Source: Alectoria sarmentosa | Taxonomy: Eukaryota; Ascomycota; Lecanoromycetes; Lecanorales; Parmeliaceae | Direction of reading: 5' to 3' | Assembly (NCBI GenBank): GCA_009733775.1 | Contig: WOGZ01000025.1 | Coordinates: forward strand, 1 to 64,000 | DNA length: 64,000 nucleotides | Program-made: the position numbers and the translations under genes | The notes under the pieces: generated by a model | Database searches by the model: none | What the model saw: only the letters and a program-made list of their open reading frames with translations | What the model was told of the DNA's origin: nothing | Part shown: positions 12,076 through 24,295 of the stretch, in pieces | How positions within the stretch are numbered: position 1 is the first letter of the stretch | Layout of the letters: each line of letters opens with the position of its first letter

Positions 12076-14806
12076 TTGTTCACGATCTCTCAAGCTGTCT
12101 TTTTTTTTCTACGACTTCAGGGGGAGCCGTTTCTCTCTTTCGACTGCGTCGCCATGCGACGGGAGAGCCTGAAGAATCTCTGGATATGTGGCGCTAAAAG
12201 CGGTTCGAGCCTCGGTTTTAGATGGTTCTTTCGAGATGGGTTTCTCTCAATGTTCCGCAACTCATTTCTTCCCCCACGCCGGCAGCTCAACCCGCCCCGT
12301 TCTTGTCACCCTATATCCCATCATAGCAATTTTGACATCAAGCCGCTTCATCAACACAACTCTCGAAACATCTGGGATAGTATCATATCTATGTCCCTCT
12401 CATCCTCGCTAGGATCCGGGATAGTATCTCATTTGTATCCGTTCCACGATTTTTTCTTTCCTCATCATCCAACTACGCTTTCGGCTCTAGGTGAGATGCG
12501 GCTGAATCTTCCAGTGCAGATGCGGCATCGCCAACTGCGAGACGCAGCCTACCACCGCAACAATGCCATCCACCCAAACTACTTTCCCATCCATCCATCC
12601 ATCCATCCCTCCCTCCCCCCTTCAACTCCCCCTTCCGCCTTCATCACCACCATAGCGCCCGCACCCATTCGCCTCCCCAGCGCTCGATTTGGCGTCACGG
12701 AGCGCAGCATCCCCATCCTTCCACCGGTCCCCAGCGACGGACCCAGATTCTGCAATCTCAAATACCCGTCAAATGTGGGAAGAAAATCATTCGAAGAGAC
12801 GGGACAGACCGCGCCAGCCGGATTTCAAGCCGCAGATCGGGGAGAGTAGGGAGCACATGTCCGAGCCAAAATGGCTATGGATTGTAACAAGTCGGATGTG
12901 ATTGTGGTGGCTTTACACCTCAATTAAAGGCAAAGCAGCTTATCAATAAGAACAGGGTGGGTCATTGATGCAAGCCGTTCCTCCAACACAAACATGTACA
13001 TCATTACCAGACAGCTCCCCAATACCAACCCCCCCCCCCCCCCCCACACACACCCCACAACATCCCTCCATCACTCACTCATCCAGCTCCCAGATAAAGA
13101 TCCATCCCCCACCGAATCATCCTTTCACATCTCCATACAAACTTCAAGCATACATAACCCGCCAAGCCCAAGCCCAAGCCAAAAAAACCGAGCAACCAAA
13201 AGAATTCAAAACTACCTTACCAACCCGCCCGCCCGTAGGCGTAAAATCTCATCCAAAAGAAGATAAAGTAGATAAAGCCAATAATCCGCTCTAGACCCGG
13301 TCTTTTTTTACACAGCCCCCGCCCAGCCTCCATACTTCATAGTAAACTAGACCCCCGCAACTTCAGCCGCATATGTACCTACCTTACTCTACCAGCTTTT
13401 ATAGCCAAGGTACCTAGCTAGGATACCGTACGAGTACGCCGCTGTTGGCATGTACTCTACCTAGGGGGAAAACACAAAAAAGAAAGAAACCGTGAGATTT
13501 TTTTAAATTGAAACTTGACCGTGTATCGCTAATGCATGGCAAATGTACTTTCGCAAAAGAAAGTACTTCACTCAAAGCCGGTTTTCACTTGATGCGACAT
13601 TCGGACCCTAGGTAGGCGGTACTCTATACCGAAAAGGTTTCAACTCCAAATACCACCACCACCAGTCACGACCACTACCACCAGTCACCACCAGTCACCA
13701 CCACCAACCACACCCACAAACCCCAAAACCTACTCCCAAAACACGCTCAAATAACGCTACTTATACAACAACAATTCCGAACCCCCACAATTCTTATACC
13801 AATACCAAAAACATCTTTTCGCAAAAAAAGAATAAAACCAGGAGATATGATACAGTACACTAGCAGCGTCCCACCACCAACCACCACCACCAAAACCTCT
13901 CAGCTTAATATATATCTCCGAACTATATCTCACTCAATACCACTAGTAACCTCGTGTAACCTCGTGGATTCCATTCCAAAAGTGAGATTTACTCAATACA
14001 TAGAGCGAGGCCCACCAAGAAATACACGGGCCCCATCATCCAACCAACCAAGTCGAAAAGAAAAGTAATCTTACGTACATATTGGCGTGTGTTCTCGCTC
14101 TATGTACCAAGTAGCTAGCTCACTTCTGGAATAAAAATGCACGAGTACCTATCATCATCAAAAAAAGATAGATCCAGCGAGGCTTGAGTTACCTAAGGTA
14201 GCGAGGTACGAGCTAAGTAAGTAAGCCTGTGTGTGTGTGTGTGTGTGTGTGTGTGGCACGATTATGTATGTACGTCATGCCGATGCAAGATGCATGATGC
14301 ATACTACCTACATAACAAATCAAAAAATTTGCAACATCGGCTGAATTTCCGCCTGCAAGCTAAATAATAGATTATAAATGCAAAGCCACGCAACGCACGT
14401 GCCACGCCGATCGATCTACTTTTATGTACAAATCAGCTCGCGTAGAATTTAATTGAAAGTGTGGGTAAAGCAAAAGCTGACGTGAGTTTTGTTTCGATCC
14501 CAGATCCTACGTTACTTACGTAAGCTCCCGGGTTTTTTACAATCGGGATTTTAGCGCCATCTGACGTAGGACTTTCTTAGCGCCCGCAGTCCTAAGTTCG
14601 GGGCTGGGGTTCCTTCAGATCAGCGATTGGGTTCGTCGCCGGGTTTTGTACAAGATGCAACGTTGCAGTGAAACATGAGTAGCTCCAAAATGCGCTATGT
14701 TCATAGAGCGCTTAAGTGGCCCAATCAGATGGTTGGGAAGTTTCTATGTATTCTGGTCAACCCCTTCGGGTGCTACGACGAGCCTTGACCATCGCTCTCT
14801 TCCAAC
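12076..14806. other. non-coding stretch rich in simple repeats
   Basis: A 257-codon plus-strand frame (12076-12849) is low-complexity (His/Pro/Ser-rich over repeats) and is probably not protein. The stretch holds a (CATC)n run near 12588-12609, a poly-C run (13029-13045), ACC/CCA-rich DNA (13655-13710) and a (TG)n run. Many TACCTA/CTAGGTA words near 13380-13460 and 14190-14280 resemble long regulatory or untranslated DNA. No gene seen. Confidence 0.5.
14229..14255. repeat. (TG)n microsatellite
   Basis: Uninterrupted TG dinucleotide run of about 27 bases. Confidence 0.95.
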
Positions 14807-16353
14807 TCATCTCTCCCTGCTTTCCTGTTCGACTTTATATTGGAGGTGGACGCCGTCCTCTTTCAGCTCACGCGCGCTGCCTACCTGAATATAGGTTCGT
14901 GTAGACTTCACAGGCCCCATTTCATAGTTGCGCTCCGCAAACACGGGCTTGGGACCGTCCAGGTCCGCATACTCGGCTTTTCTAGGCTTGCTGAACGATC
15001 GCTGTGAACTTGAAGATTTCTCCCGTGTAGAGGAAAAAAGCTTGTCGGAGAAGAATGAGTTCAGTCTCGAGTTCAGCGGCGTCCATTTCGGCAAATGATG
15101 GATTAGGTTCGACATCGATGGCTGGCATTGCCCATTAAACGGGGGTTTAAGTGGATCGATTATAGGACTTACCATACAACTAGCTATGACTCCAACACAC
15201 ATTTCAATCAAACTGCTGTCTAATCAGCTTTGCAAATTTAAGAGAAATTTTGGAGTCACTCGCCTGCACAGCACAACAAACATGACCCTATAAGTCAGGT
15301 CCGAGGCGTCCTTTCGTAAAAGCACGTTGTAGTAGATGCTTAAAGAGGACGCGACACACGCTCTACCCTCCCCCACATCAGTCAATTTGGATTAATGTCA
15401 AAGACAGGGAACGTCACTTCACCTACATCAAGCCAGTCAAGAAGATAGCAATCACTCCCAGTTTTTTCTTAATCGGAAGCTGAAGTCTGCTTATGCCTGC
15501 GATAGGTAAGATGAGAATGTAGACGTCCAGGACAAAGTTGACGCATGCTCTCGGTAAAGCTACGGCTAGTTCGTGGGCCTGTCTGGAACTCTGAACAGAT
15601 TGTTGCAGTGTCTGTCCGGGATGTGGGATCGTGAATGCGAGGTACAGAGCCAGCATCGATGTGTAGAAGAGGACATTGACAACCACCCCAGCATAAGCGC
15701 TATACCTCAGCCATTTCATGGGTCGAAAAAGCTGGATGTAGAGCAAGAGGAAGCTTAGCTTGGCAAATGGCCAAATGATATTAGGGACCCAGTCTGAGAA
15801 CAACCCTGTCTTAAAAGAATGAGAGACATGATAGCCAGCTCAAGACAACAGTCGCGACGTACCAAGAGAAAGCCTTTGCTTGAAAGGTCGCTCAGTGTCA
15901 AGTCCCACAAGTGTGTCCCTGAGTGTCCAACCGTGACAGCTTTTTGATCGTTAGATTTGGTAAGGATCATAGCCTGTCCGAACGATACGCACAAAAATTC
16001 GCGATGATGAAGTAGCCCACAGCGCCAATCTGCAGAGCATCAGTCTTTATGATTCGGCAACCTTGTAGCGCATTCCTCACAGCGGCAATTACACAAGTAT
16101 CTGCAGCGATCAGCATTCTCCTAGGACAATTAGAGACTGACATACAGTCGTCTGGACTTGATTTCCCCACAATCTTGACCTTGGTATAGATTCTTACGGA
16201 GACGAAGAGTAGCATAATAGCCACGAAGATCGAGCCCACGATGATGAGCACCGGGCCTTCCGAGTAAGGATTCACATAATTGGGGATTACGCCTGGCGGC
16301 GGTGGGGCAGCTGGAATATCGGCTAGAGACAGTGGTCCATTGGCATCCGCCAT
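14807..16353 (-). CDS. rhodopsin-like integral membrane protein (PTH11-related family)
   Basis: Eight exons: 16353-16146, 16100-16081, 16029-15993, 15939-15863, 15809-15427, 15362-15264, 15212-15173 and 15121-14807. They total 1179 nt, a 392-residue protein. Seven helices are expected. Visible family marks are TM1 'GPVLIIVGSIFVAIMLLF', then 'SSPDDYTC' after the first splice, 'GTHLWDLTL', 'WPFAKLSFLLLYIQLF', and 'SLIEMCVGVIASCMPS' before a charged Ser-rich cytoplasmic tail. The family (fungal rhodopsin domain) includes PTH11-like surface-sensing receptors; most members lack a known ligand and none binds retinal. The ATG at 16353 (CTCACTATGGCG) is used because the codon opening the frame upstream is TTG. 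One intron appears to use a GC donor. It is intact, unlike the related fragment at 9544-9756. Confidence 0.85.
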
Positions 16354-18357
16354 AGTGAGTAGAGGTTCCCTCAAGCTTGTGTTGTGATTGTCATTCAAAT
16401 TGTACGAGATTTACGCAGGAGAGCGACCGTTCTGCGGGATTCTCATGCGGAGGGGGGCGGAAGAAGATGGGAATGCGCGACAAAGAAAAAAGAAAAAGGT
16501 CTGCGTCGCTGTAGAAGAGGTGAGAAAAGCGACAGAGGGGTGCATTATTTGTAAGGGTGAAAAGGTCCGAATAGCTCGCAGCGGTGTGCTGACAGGATCC
16601 TTATCTATACAACAGCCCGTGCCGCGTTGGCACAGTTCTGCGTCAAAGACGGCACAGAAAAGCCTCGATAGAACGACATTGGCCCAGAGCGATTGGGCTG
16701 TTGCTTTATTATGTATTGGCAAGAGTGAATCGCACTTTCAGCCTCCTTGATGATATGATCCATCATTGCATGCGATGGATTATCTGCAGTTCCTCATGTG
16801 GAGGAAGCCATTCTGCTAGGACAGATCCCGTTCTTGGCAGTCGCGGCCGTGTCCGAGTGGTGACGGGTCGACGGAAGCCAAGAGAAGAGTAAAGCTCCGT
16901 CCCTGAGCCGCTTGTTTGCGAGTGTGTTTCAATCCATCAGCCTCGGGGAATCCTTGCACGCTAGCGCGGACCTACTCAGATCTTGCCGGCACGGCAGTTA
17001 ATCCTATGCACGACACGATAACAGTGTGTGTGGGGCAGCAAGATCGAAACCATCACAAGACACGTGTTTTTTCTAGTTGGTATATGGCACGCAACTCGGG
17101 TGGCTTTCTGACAGATTCAATCAAACGCTCATCACGTAGAAAACCCTTTGCGACAATTTTTAGGTCTTGATCATGCGACGCCTTCTCCAACTACCTATGA
17201 AGCTTAGCCTCATTTGCGCTAGCGGGAGATTGGGCTGTAGGGTGGCACGCAAAGTCCTGAACAAGCCAAGAAAAGGGCCCCGCTTTCAAGCTTGCCTGGA
17301 CAATGCACTGAGAACTCCGTCGGGTACCCATGCACCTGGCCCCAGCCTACTTTGGGGTTCAAGGACCCTATCGTGCTCACCCGGTCCCTAGAAGTTCAAT
17401 GTATGCGCTCCCAAAGGATAGTTTTAGGGCTCCCCACTACAGGGCTGGCTTCCGAGCTTAGGGGTAGGGCTGGTGTTCAGGACTTTGCGTGCCGACCTTA
17501 ATGTACTTCGCGAAGCCGCGCGCAACCCTAACCAAAAATCTATTTTCAATCGGCGAAGCCGGTTCAAAATTATCAATATATTGTTTCTTACCACAAGTCC
17601 GTGAGAGCATCCACGCGTGCAGTTCAAAATGATTCGGCTCGTTGAGAAAGCTGTATCAGGGTGGATGAATCCATGTATACCGGACTCTACCATACAGTCC
17701 ACCCTTCCTTTTCTCGCCTATGATTGTGAAGTTGATACTTTGTATCAACGCATTGTGCGACCGGACCCAACGCGAACGGAAGAAATGGATTACGACTAGG
17801 TTAAAAAGCTTCGTCAGCCGCCGACAATAAGTTGCTCTATATAAGCGGGGTGGGCATCAGTCAAATCCTGGCGCCCCTAGACTCACAGAAGAGCCCGCCG
17901 ATTTGGACACTAGATCTTCACCGAAAACGTGAAAGTTGGGGAAGAGGATGGTATGGTATCCCACTGCAGTTTAAAGTGGAATACAACTAAGTGAATAATC
18001 TACACGCACGTAGAAGAGAGCACAAATCAAATTTCGAAATGTTGAGGTACAGCGTAGAGACGAATGCGCAGGCTAATGAATCTCAACTCCGTCAAAATCA
18101 GCTTCCCAAAGCTGCTTTGGTGAATTAGTTTCTGCCCTAGCGTATTCATTTTGTGAGATGTATCCATAGTCACACGATCATTTGATATGCTATGTACGGA
18201 TTGTGAGTGAGAAAAGCTCACGATGAGGTCCTGAATAGGTCTCCATAGCTGGTCACGCTACTATAGGCTGGGGAGCTTCCCCCTATTCGAGCTTATACCG
18301 TGCCTTCATGACATCCAACCCAGTCTTTTGTATGAAAATCCAGTCCTGGTCACAAAG
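16354..18357. other. intergenic; contains an inverted repeat
   Basis: Several short overlapping frames without recognisable motifs. The only structure seen is the inverted repeat at 17244-17493, listed separately. Confidence 0.5.
17244..17493. repeat. inverted-repeat pair, possible MITE
   Basis: GGCACGCAAAGTCCTGAAC at 17244-17262 recurs exactly as its reverse complement at 17475-17493. The similarity extends a few bases outward (TAGGGT versus TAAGGTC). Outer ends spaced about 250 bp apart around non-coding DNA suggest a small non-autonomous DNA transposon. Target duplications are not evident. Confidence 0.55.
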
Positions 18358-19253
18358 TCAGTCGTGGACTTTAGTACACCATCGATAAGGTTGACTGACA
18401 GATGCAAACATCGGGAGCTTAGATAATGCGAAGCGCACTATCGAAGAATATCCGCCTCTCCAAATCTGCCCGCTGGCCCCTCCCATAATATCGCTGACGA
18501 CCTTCTCAGCGTACACCGAGGCATTCATTCGCGGCGTCCCATCCTCGCCGCGCGCCCGACTTGCTATCTCTTTTTCAATGCTTTTATATCTCGACGCAAT
18601 CGAAAGTTTAAAGTCAGCGTCGCTGGCAAGCGTGTTGGTCCTGACGGCCCCAGTGTTTACCGTCACAACCATAACGCCCAAAGGCGTCAACTCTAAACGA
18701 AGAGCCTCCGTAATAGCGGTCATAGCGGCCTTGGATCCTGCGCAGAAACCTATTTGATTGGTCAAAGAGCGGACAACCAAGGCGTCACAGACTCACCTAT
18801 CCAAGACGTAGTCACGCTGGGAGAAATGGAGCTTATACTAATAAAAATGCCTTTGGTTACTATGAGAAGCGGTGCAAACTCCTGCGTGACCCGGATCATG
18901 CCCCAGACGTTGATGTCGTACATTTTCTTGGCAGTCTCGATATCGAAGTCCATAGTTGCCGTGACGATCATTTGACCGGCATTGTTCACCAGGTAATCGA
19001 GTGTTCCCCCGGTATGCGCCCGCACTGCTTCAAAAGCCGTCTGTACATTAAGCACGGATGTGGGATCAAGCGGGAGGAGCGTCACGTTGAGTAATCGGTC
19101 CAAGTGTGTCATCTTGGAAAGATCGCGCGCCGTTACAAAGACATGAAGATTGCGCTTCTGGAACGCTTCGACAAGGGCAGAGCCAATGCCACCTGCGCTA
19201 CAGCCGGTGATAAGGACTGATTTGCGCGTCATAGTATCGATAGAAGGCGTCAT
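18358..19253 (-). CDS. short-chain dehydrogenase/reductase, AYR1-like, catalytic Tyr replaced by Cys
   Basis: Two exons (19253-18797, 18749-18358; 47-bp intron), 849 nt, 282 residues. The Rossmann cofactor motif TGCSAGGIG sits near the N-terminus and NNAG is present. The catalytic-serine region reads SISSIS, and the helix after the active site reads 'GSKAAMTAITEALRLEL'. This resembles fungal 1-acyldihydroxyacetone-phosphate reductase-type SDRs, which use NADPH. In classical SDRs the motif is YxxxK; here it reads C155-A-G-S-K159, so the proton-donating Tyr is absent (TGC where TAC is expected). It is either a pseudoenzyme, a decaying gene, or an enzyme with another mechanism. The start at 19253 gives MTPSIDTMTRK; a second ATG lies at 19232. 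The frame stays open about 180 codons further upstream without recognisable homology. Confidence 0.8.
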
Positions 19254-20043
19254 AGTAGGATAGAAAGATTGGCTTGTGGGTGGCAGGTAAGCTATGAAGG
19301 CTGGGCGCGTCCAAAGTCGATCATGGAAACCGAAACAGGGGGCTGCAGACAGTGACGAGGATGGCATGTCAGTGAAAGACAATTTCGTGCTCACAGACAA
19401 ATGTGAAACTCTACCAAGCCACACTAGAACGCCCACCCGAACGGAAATGCGAGTGTTAAACATTTCATGCAGCCATCCTTCCGGGGATGCCACAGGATCC
19501 CACAACGTGACTGTGATCGGCGGCAAGGCCATCAGGATTAGGAATAGCTGAACGTTTGCCCCTGCGTGTTCTGCATAAATACCAGGAATATAACCAAGAG
19601 TGGGGCCAGGCAATGCGTCGACAAAGACTATGTCATTAGTTGGAGGAGGCATCGGCATTGTACATATACCCTCGATAAATAAGTCACATAAAAGTGTTGA
19701 GCGACGCAGACAATAGATAGCTTCGATCCTAACGTTTTGTACTCCCCATTCCCAGCCTCTCCTACCAATACGCATCAGATCAACCACGGACTTCATAGGA
19801 CTCCAGATCCGTGCTCAGGGGTTGATTTTGGCTCCTTCTCTTAGTATTACTATTACCCTGAATCAATTTCCCATCCTAGTAAAATGAAACGGAAGATGAC
19901 CAGCTTTTCTACTCAGACGAACTTCCCACATCATAGTTCCATCAAAGCCTCGCTTCGTTTGGAAGCTGGGTGGGACATTGGCTCGATGGACGGAAGGCTG
20001 ATTCTGGGTTCATTCACGACAGGAAATGCAAGTGAAAGTCAGA
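19254..20043. other. upstream region of the SDR gene; open but unassigned
   Basis: The SDR frame remains open on the minus strand up to 19796 with a composition that could be coding (for example 'DIVFVDALPGPTLGYIPG'). I recognise no domain, and it may be chance. It lies between the SDR and the sulfotransferase-like pseudogene. Confidence 0.35.
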
Positions 20044-20355
20044 GGAAAGTACGAAGATTATTACGCACTTGTTTAGAGGATTACATCTTCAAACCAACAA
20101 TTTGAGTTCAAGGTTGATGGTTGGGGGTCACTTTCCAAGTTTCTGGACTAACCAGTGCCTGACGCAGATTTCCCTCGTGTCTATGAGTCAGCCGCGCTCA
20201 GGGAGAAAGTGGGTCGTGATTATGAGGAGGGATTTGAGGAATGCACTCGGATCTTCCAAGAAGGTGTTCTTGCCCGGAGCGCTTCTCGCGATCGCTTGGT
20301 GAGTCGTTCCGGCAAATCTCTAGCCATGACAGGAAGCTGCATTGTCACTATTTAA
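20044..20355 (+). pseudogene. sulfotransferase-like (Sulfotransfer_4) C-terminal remnant
   Basis: One frame from 20044 reads KYEDYYALV, stop, RITSSNQQFEFKVDGWG, then SLSKFLD, stop, PVPDADFPRVYESAALREKV. This matches the C-terminal end of fungal P-loop sulfotransferase-family proteins, usually 'Y..HYALVR....LLEF...DGWEPLCKFLGKPVPD..FPRVNE'. The in-frame stops are TAG at 20074 and TAA at 20149; the second could be CAA to TAA, a RIP-type change. The N-terminal part with the P-loop is not recognisable upstream, so only a broken fragment survives. Confidence 0.65.
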
Positions 20356-23300
20356 CACACACTAGATATCGACTCTGGAATTGTCGTACCACGACCCACG
20401 CTGCGGCCGACGAATGATGTGTAAAGAGCAAGTTGAGTAAAGAATCTTTTTGCGGCTTATATGGATTCTGACACTTCCGGAGACGCAATGTACCCAATAC
20501 AACAAGCACATAAGGAGTTTGTGCCCAACCATTTACTCAATCAAGGTCTCAAACTTGTAGAGTATTTACGTAAATATCGGTGACGGACAAGCCCAGATTC
20601 CATATATGGCAGCACATTATTCTCATCATGTATTGGCAGGTAGTAGCCCTATATCAAACTCCTTCCCAGGTTGTCAGAAAGCTAATGGAACGTTCTTTCT
20701 AGTAGGTCAAGGCCCAATTAGTTGCTGTGATGTTTGTGATGATAATATGAGTTGATATGTGTTACGCTACAGAATACAATGCCAAGATTTTCTACCTTCG
20801 CCCCCCCCTCTTCTCTCCTCTCCTTCCCTCTCCTATCAAAACTAACTCCCTTCAAAACCCCCGCCGAGCTTCCTCTTGCTGACTGCTCTTCCGAATTCTT
20901 CTCTTTCACAATGATAGCTTTTGTACGATGGACGCGGCGGAACTGGCGTTCTTTCAACCCGGCGCAATTATCAAAACAGTCAGATGTTCTCCGCCTGAGC
21001 CTTTTTGATGTTTTCAGAATAATGAACGTCGATGTTCATTATGTCGCAAATGGGAATCGAATAGTATTATATGGTTGATGGTATTCTTTTAGATACGTGG
21101 GCGTCATTATCTTAGTCAAATCTCATCCAGAGGTCATCCTAGCTGCCGTAGTTACTCGATACGAAAAAGATCTCAGGCCTATGCTCAATTACATAACATC
21201 TTAGATTTTCACGATGGTTGAAAGGCGTTATTTGACGATATAAAGATCGATGTAACTTTCATTTTTTTCAATGGATTGCATTATTAGTGGGCTATGAAAG
21301 TCCTGAAGGCTGTGGAACATGTCTTGCTTAATAAAGCTTCAGCGTTCAACGTCTTGGCAGAATGTAATTTTTTTCGGACTTCGCAGTTGGTTGAAATTGA
21401 AGAAGAGTGTTCGCAAGTCGATATCTCATTGATATTATTTAACGTCGTTCATCCTCAATTCCATCCTGCGTGACAGAAATGTCTCTTTTTTATAAACTCG
21501 TCAGACATCAACGAGGCAATACTTGCACACCATTCTTTCAAGGACCTCAGGTTTCATAATAATATAATTTCAATATCATTTATTTGGTGATTGCTTGATG
21601 ATATTCGCGTCCTAAAAACAGTAAATTCTACGATTAGTCTTTGGCACCGAGTTTTTCAAGTGCTTTACAGCTAGTGTGAGACACATGCCGGTCGGGTCGG
21701 ATCAAAATAAATTGAGCCTTGAATGTTTGTTGAAGATCTTCAAACGGTGGTATAAAAATATTTTCTCGGCTTTGGTCGCAACAGGAGGTCATTTTTCCCA
21801 TAATTAACCCATCGTCTGTCAATAATCAAGCTTTTAAAATGCTTAGTCAAATATTGAGGAAACCCCGTCCCGCAATCAACATTGCAAGAGATGAAGATCG
21901 TTATTACGAAAATGTCATTATATGAAACGTCCTATCCGCAACCATATCGTATCCAATTGGCTTTGCAGTTCATATTTGTCCGCATGCGAAAGATAGGCAT
22001 ATCGAGAAACAGTGGACGGAGACGATATATATCAAACAATGGAACAGCGATACCAGTGGTGCTTCCTGGAGCACTTATCGGCATCAACTCGAGCAGTATG
22101 TGCACAAGGTGCAAGGGAGACAGGGATCTGGAGTATGGATGGTTGGTGGTCATTCTATCAGGCCAATGGAGATTATTGATGGAGCCTATGAAAAAACTTG
22201 AATGCCTCTGAGACCAATGAAATCTTACGGAACCTAAGTAATGGCATGAAGGACGGTTTTTATTCCCTATTGCATCATGTAGATAAACCATGATCGGCCT
22301 TCATTGCTACCACGGACGCTCGATTCCAACTAAGTGATGGCTCACTACCAAGTTTCACATCCATGGCTCAAATGTACGGAAGGCTAGTCGTCACATCTAG
22401 ATTGCGGGTCAGTGGGTCTGATGTTGATTTTCGCTAATTAAGCAAGAACCATTTTCCGTGGTCTATGACAGGCGGCAATTGGAGACATTCGCCATCAGTA
22501 AGCACTACGTGTACTCGTCTGACACCAGCAGATAGTTCTACATTCGATCTCGCCTCCTTCAGATTCAGAGCCTTCTTTGATCCCACTCGTTCAAGACTCA
22601 ATGTAAGCTAGTGCCACATCTTCGCTTGTATGCCTTAAAGGAAGAGGATTTTTTCTCGTACTAGGTCACGAGGATATACCGATCCAGTCCCTTTGGCCTG
22701 TTATTGAGACGGCACAATCAAACATACACATATTTAGGTGATCCCCGTGACAGTGATGGGCCTTGCATGGGGACAATCGATCCCAAATCTACACCGCCGA
22801 CTTTCAGGAGTCAATTTGCTCTTACGATGAGGTTAGCAACGTAGTACTCCGTCCTGTCGATAAGGAGTATGTATGATCCAACCAGGCTTTGCAAATCGTG
22901 GTGTCGGGAGGCTTCAAATTATTCAAGTAACGTTCAGTCGAGTCAGCGTGGAGCGCCTTGAGGGTGTTGCGTCGACCGCGACCCATTAGATAAGCTATGA
23001 TTTTCTCGACATTATTTTGACCATAGAACGATGAGGTTTTGTTGGAGGAGGGAGGAACGAGTTGAGAAAAGTGTCAGAATCTACGACTGAACAGGCAAAG
23101 TAGAGATTTCCATGATTTGAAAGCGGGGTTTCAAGAAGAGCAAGTTCAAAGGTTTGTGTCACCAAATCTGTCCTTTCTTCTTTTCGCAGTCAGACACCTT
23201 CATCGAGCTCCCTACGTTCTAGATACAGAACTCAAAACCTCCGATCGCTTCTTTGTCGCTATAGCACTCCAATAGTGAATATGGAACAACTATTGATACA

Positions 23301-23432
23301 TCATAAAAGAATAGAAACTCCAGTCCAACCTTTTGTTGACTCGGTTTTTCTGAAAATCTGAGGCCTCACTGACGCTGATAGTATTGGCGGCGGCCCACTG
23401 GAAATATCTAAGGCTTTCGGAAAGCGACAATC
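20356..23432. other. no gene recognised
   Basis: Open frames are short. Around 21840-22220 on the plus strand two overlapping frames look faintly coding, and GT/AG-bounded segments continue to about 22900, but no family could be named. 21060-21600 is AT-rich and empty. Confidence 0.4.
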
Positions 23433-24295
23433 TCAAAGCGCATTGTCAAGTTCTTTCACATGCTCCTCCCCTCTCAATTCCTGTCTACCAAAACTTCTTT
23501 CTCTTTCTTCCCCCGGCATCTCGAGTCTTTCATCCTCTCCTTCCATCTCATATCTGATCTCTGTGGCCTCCTTTTCATGTCTCCGTTGCTCATCATCCAA
23601 CTCCACCTTCTGCTGGGAAGTAAAATTCTGGATTTTCACCTTCGCCGTCAGTCCCATTTACGTCATTTTGTGCTGTGACAACTTCATTTTTCCTTCGCCG
23701 GCGTTTTCGCTTGATGCAGAAATAAGCTAAGCCTATCGTGACGAGCAGGACTGGGACGACGATAGCAACAATCAAGCCGGTATCAAGCTTACTCGTCTCT
23801 CCTTGGCTTGTAGACAAAATATGAGTATGCTGCGAGGGTGATAAGCTTGCCGTCGTAAATAGGGGCTGCGATGGTACCGCCGATCGCGAAGATGGGGACG
23901 AGGATAGCGTATCTATAAGCTGAGAGAATACCTCCGTTTGCGAGGATGGCGACGAGGACAGCGTATCTACAGGTTGAGATGGCACTGGCGCTGTGATACC
24001 CACCACTGGAGTATCTACAGGCTGAGATGACACTGGTGTTGCGTAATCACCACTGGAGGTTGAACTCGTTTTTTCTTAGTTCAGTATCCGCTGTACAAGC
24101 CAAGGGAGCGATTGGGACATACATAGGCCGAGAGCTTAGTCATGCCACCAATCTACATGTTAGATAAACGCCGAGCAGACTTAGATGGAGCGGGAGCACT
24201 GCTTACGCATGCTTGACAAGAGAAAAGCGAGTAGTCACTCAGGCGATTTGGATCGATCAAATTGAGAGCACAGATGAAGGAAGAAGGTTGAGGAT
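23433..24295 (-). CDS. single-pass membrane protein with acidic tail motif, paralogue A (5' end unresolved)
   Basis: The final exon (23612-23433) encodes a 59-residue cytoplasmic tail: QKVELDDEQRRHE, then EIRYEMEGEDERLEMP, then RQELRGEEHVKELDNAL. A 49-bp intron (23613-23661) joins it in frame to an exon (23662 to about 24064) with a Ser/Pro/Thr-rich stalk holding imperfect repeats ('DTLSSSPSS' twice), a helix 'GLIVAIVVPVLLVTIGLAYF' and a KRKRRRRK stop-transfer. Upstream, 24295-24207 reads as an ectodomain exon ending 'DYSLFSCQAC', like the end of the Cys-rich domain at 50 kb. The splice between that exon and the stalk does not keep frame in my hands, so the gene may be damaged. Another ectodomain-like piece lies near 24640-24760. 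The function is unknown; the layout suggests a cell-surface sensor or adhesion protein. Confidence 0.6.

Noticed and set aside
11559..12083. 174-codon minus-strand open frame
   Set aside because: No motif, overlapping frames on the other strand, and no codon pattern distinguishing it.
12076..12849. 257-codon plus-strand open frame
   Set aside because: Composition follows simple repeats (CATC, CCT), other frames overlap it, and there is no domain or good start context.
16354..16398. N-terminal extension of the rhodopsin-like gene to 16398
   Set aside because: The opening codon is TTG, and the ATG at 16353 has a good start context.
21840..22900. Possible lectin-like or spliced gene on the plus strand
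   Set aside because: Two overlapping frames and several GT/AG pairs look faintly coding, but no frame keeps a recognisable motif and the resemblance to repeat lectins was too weak to support.
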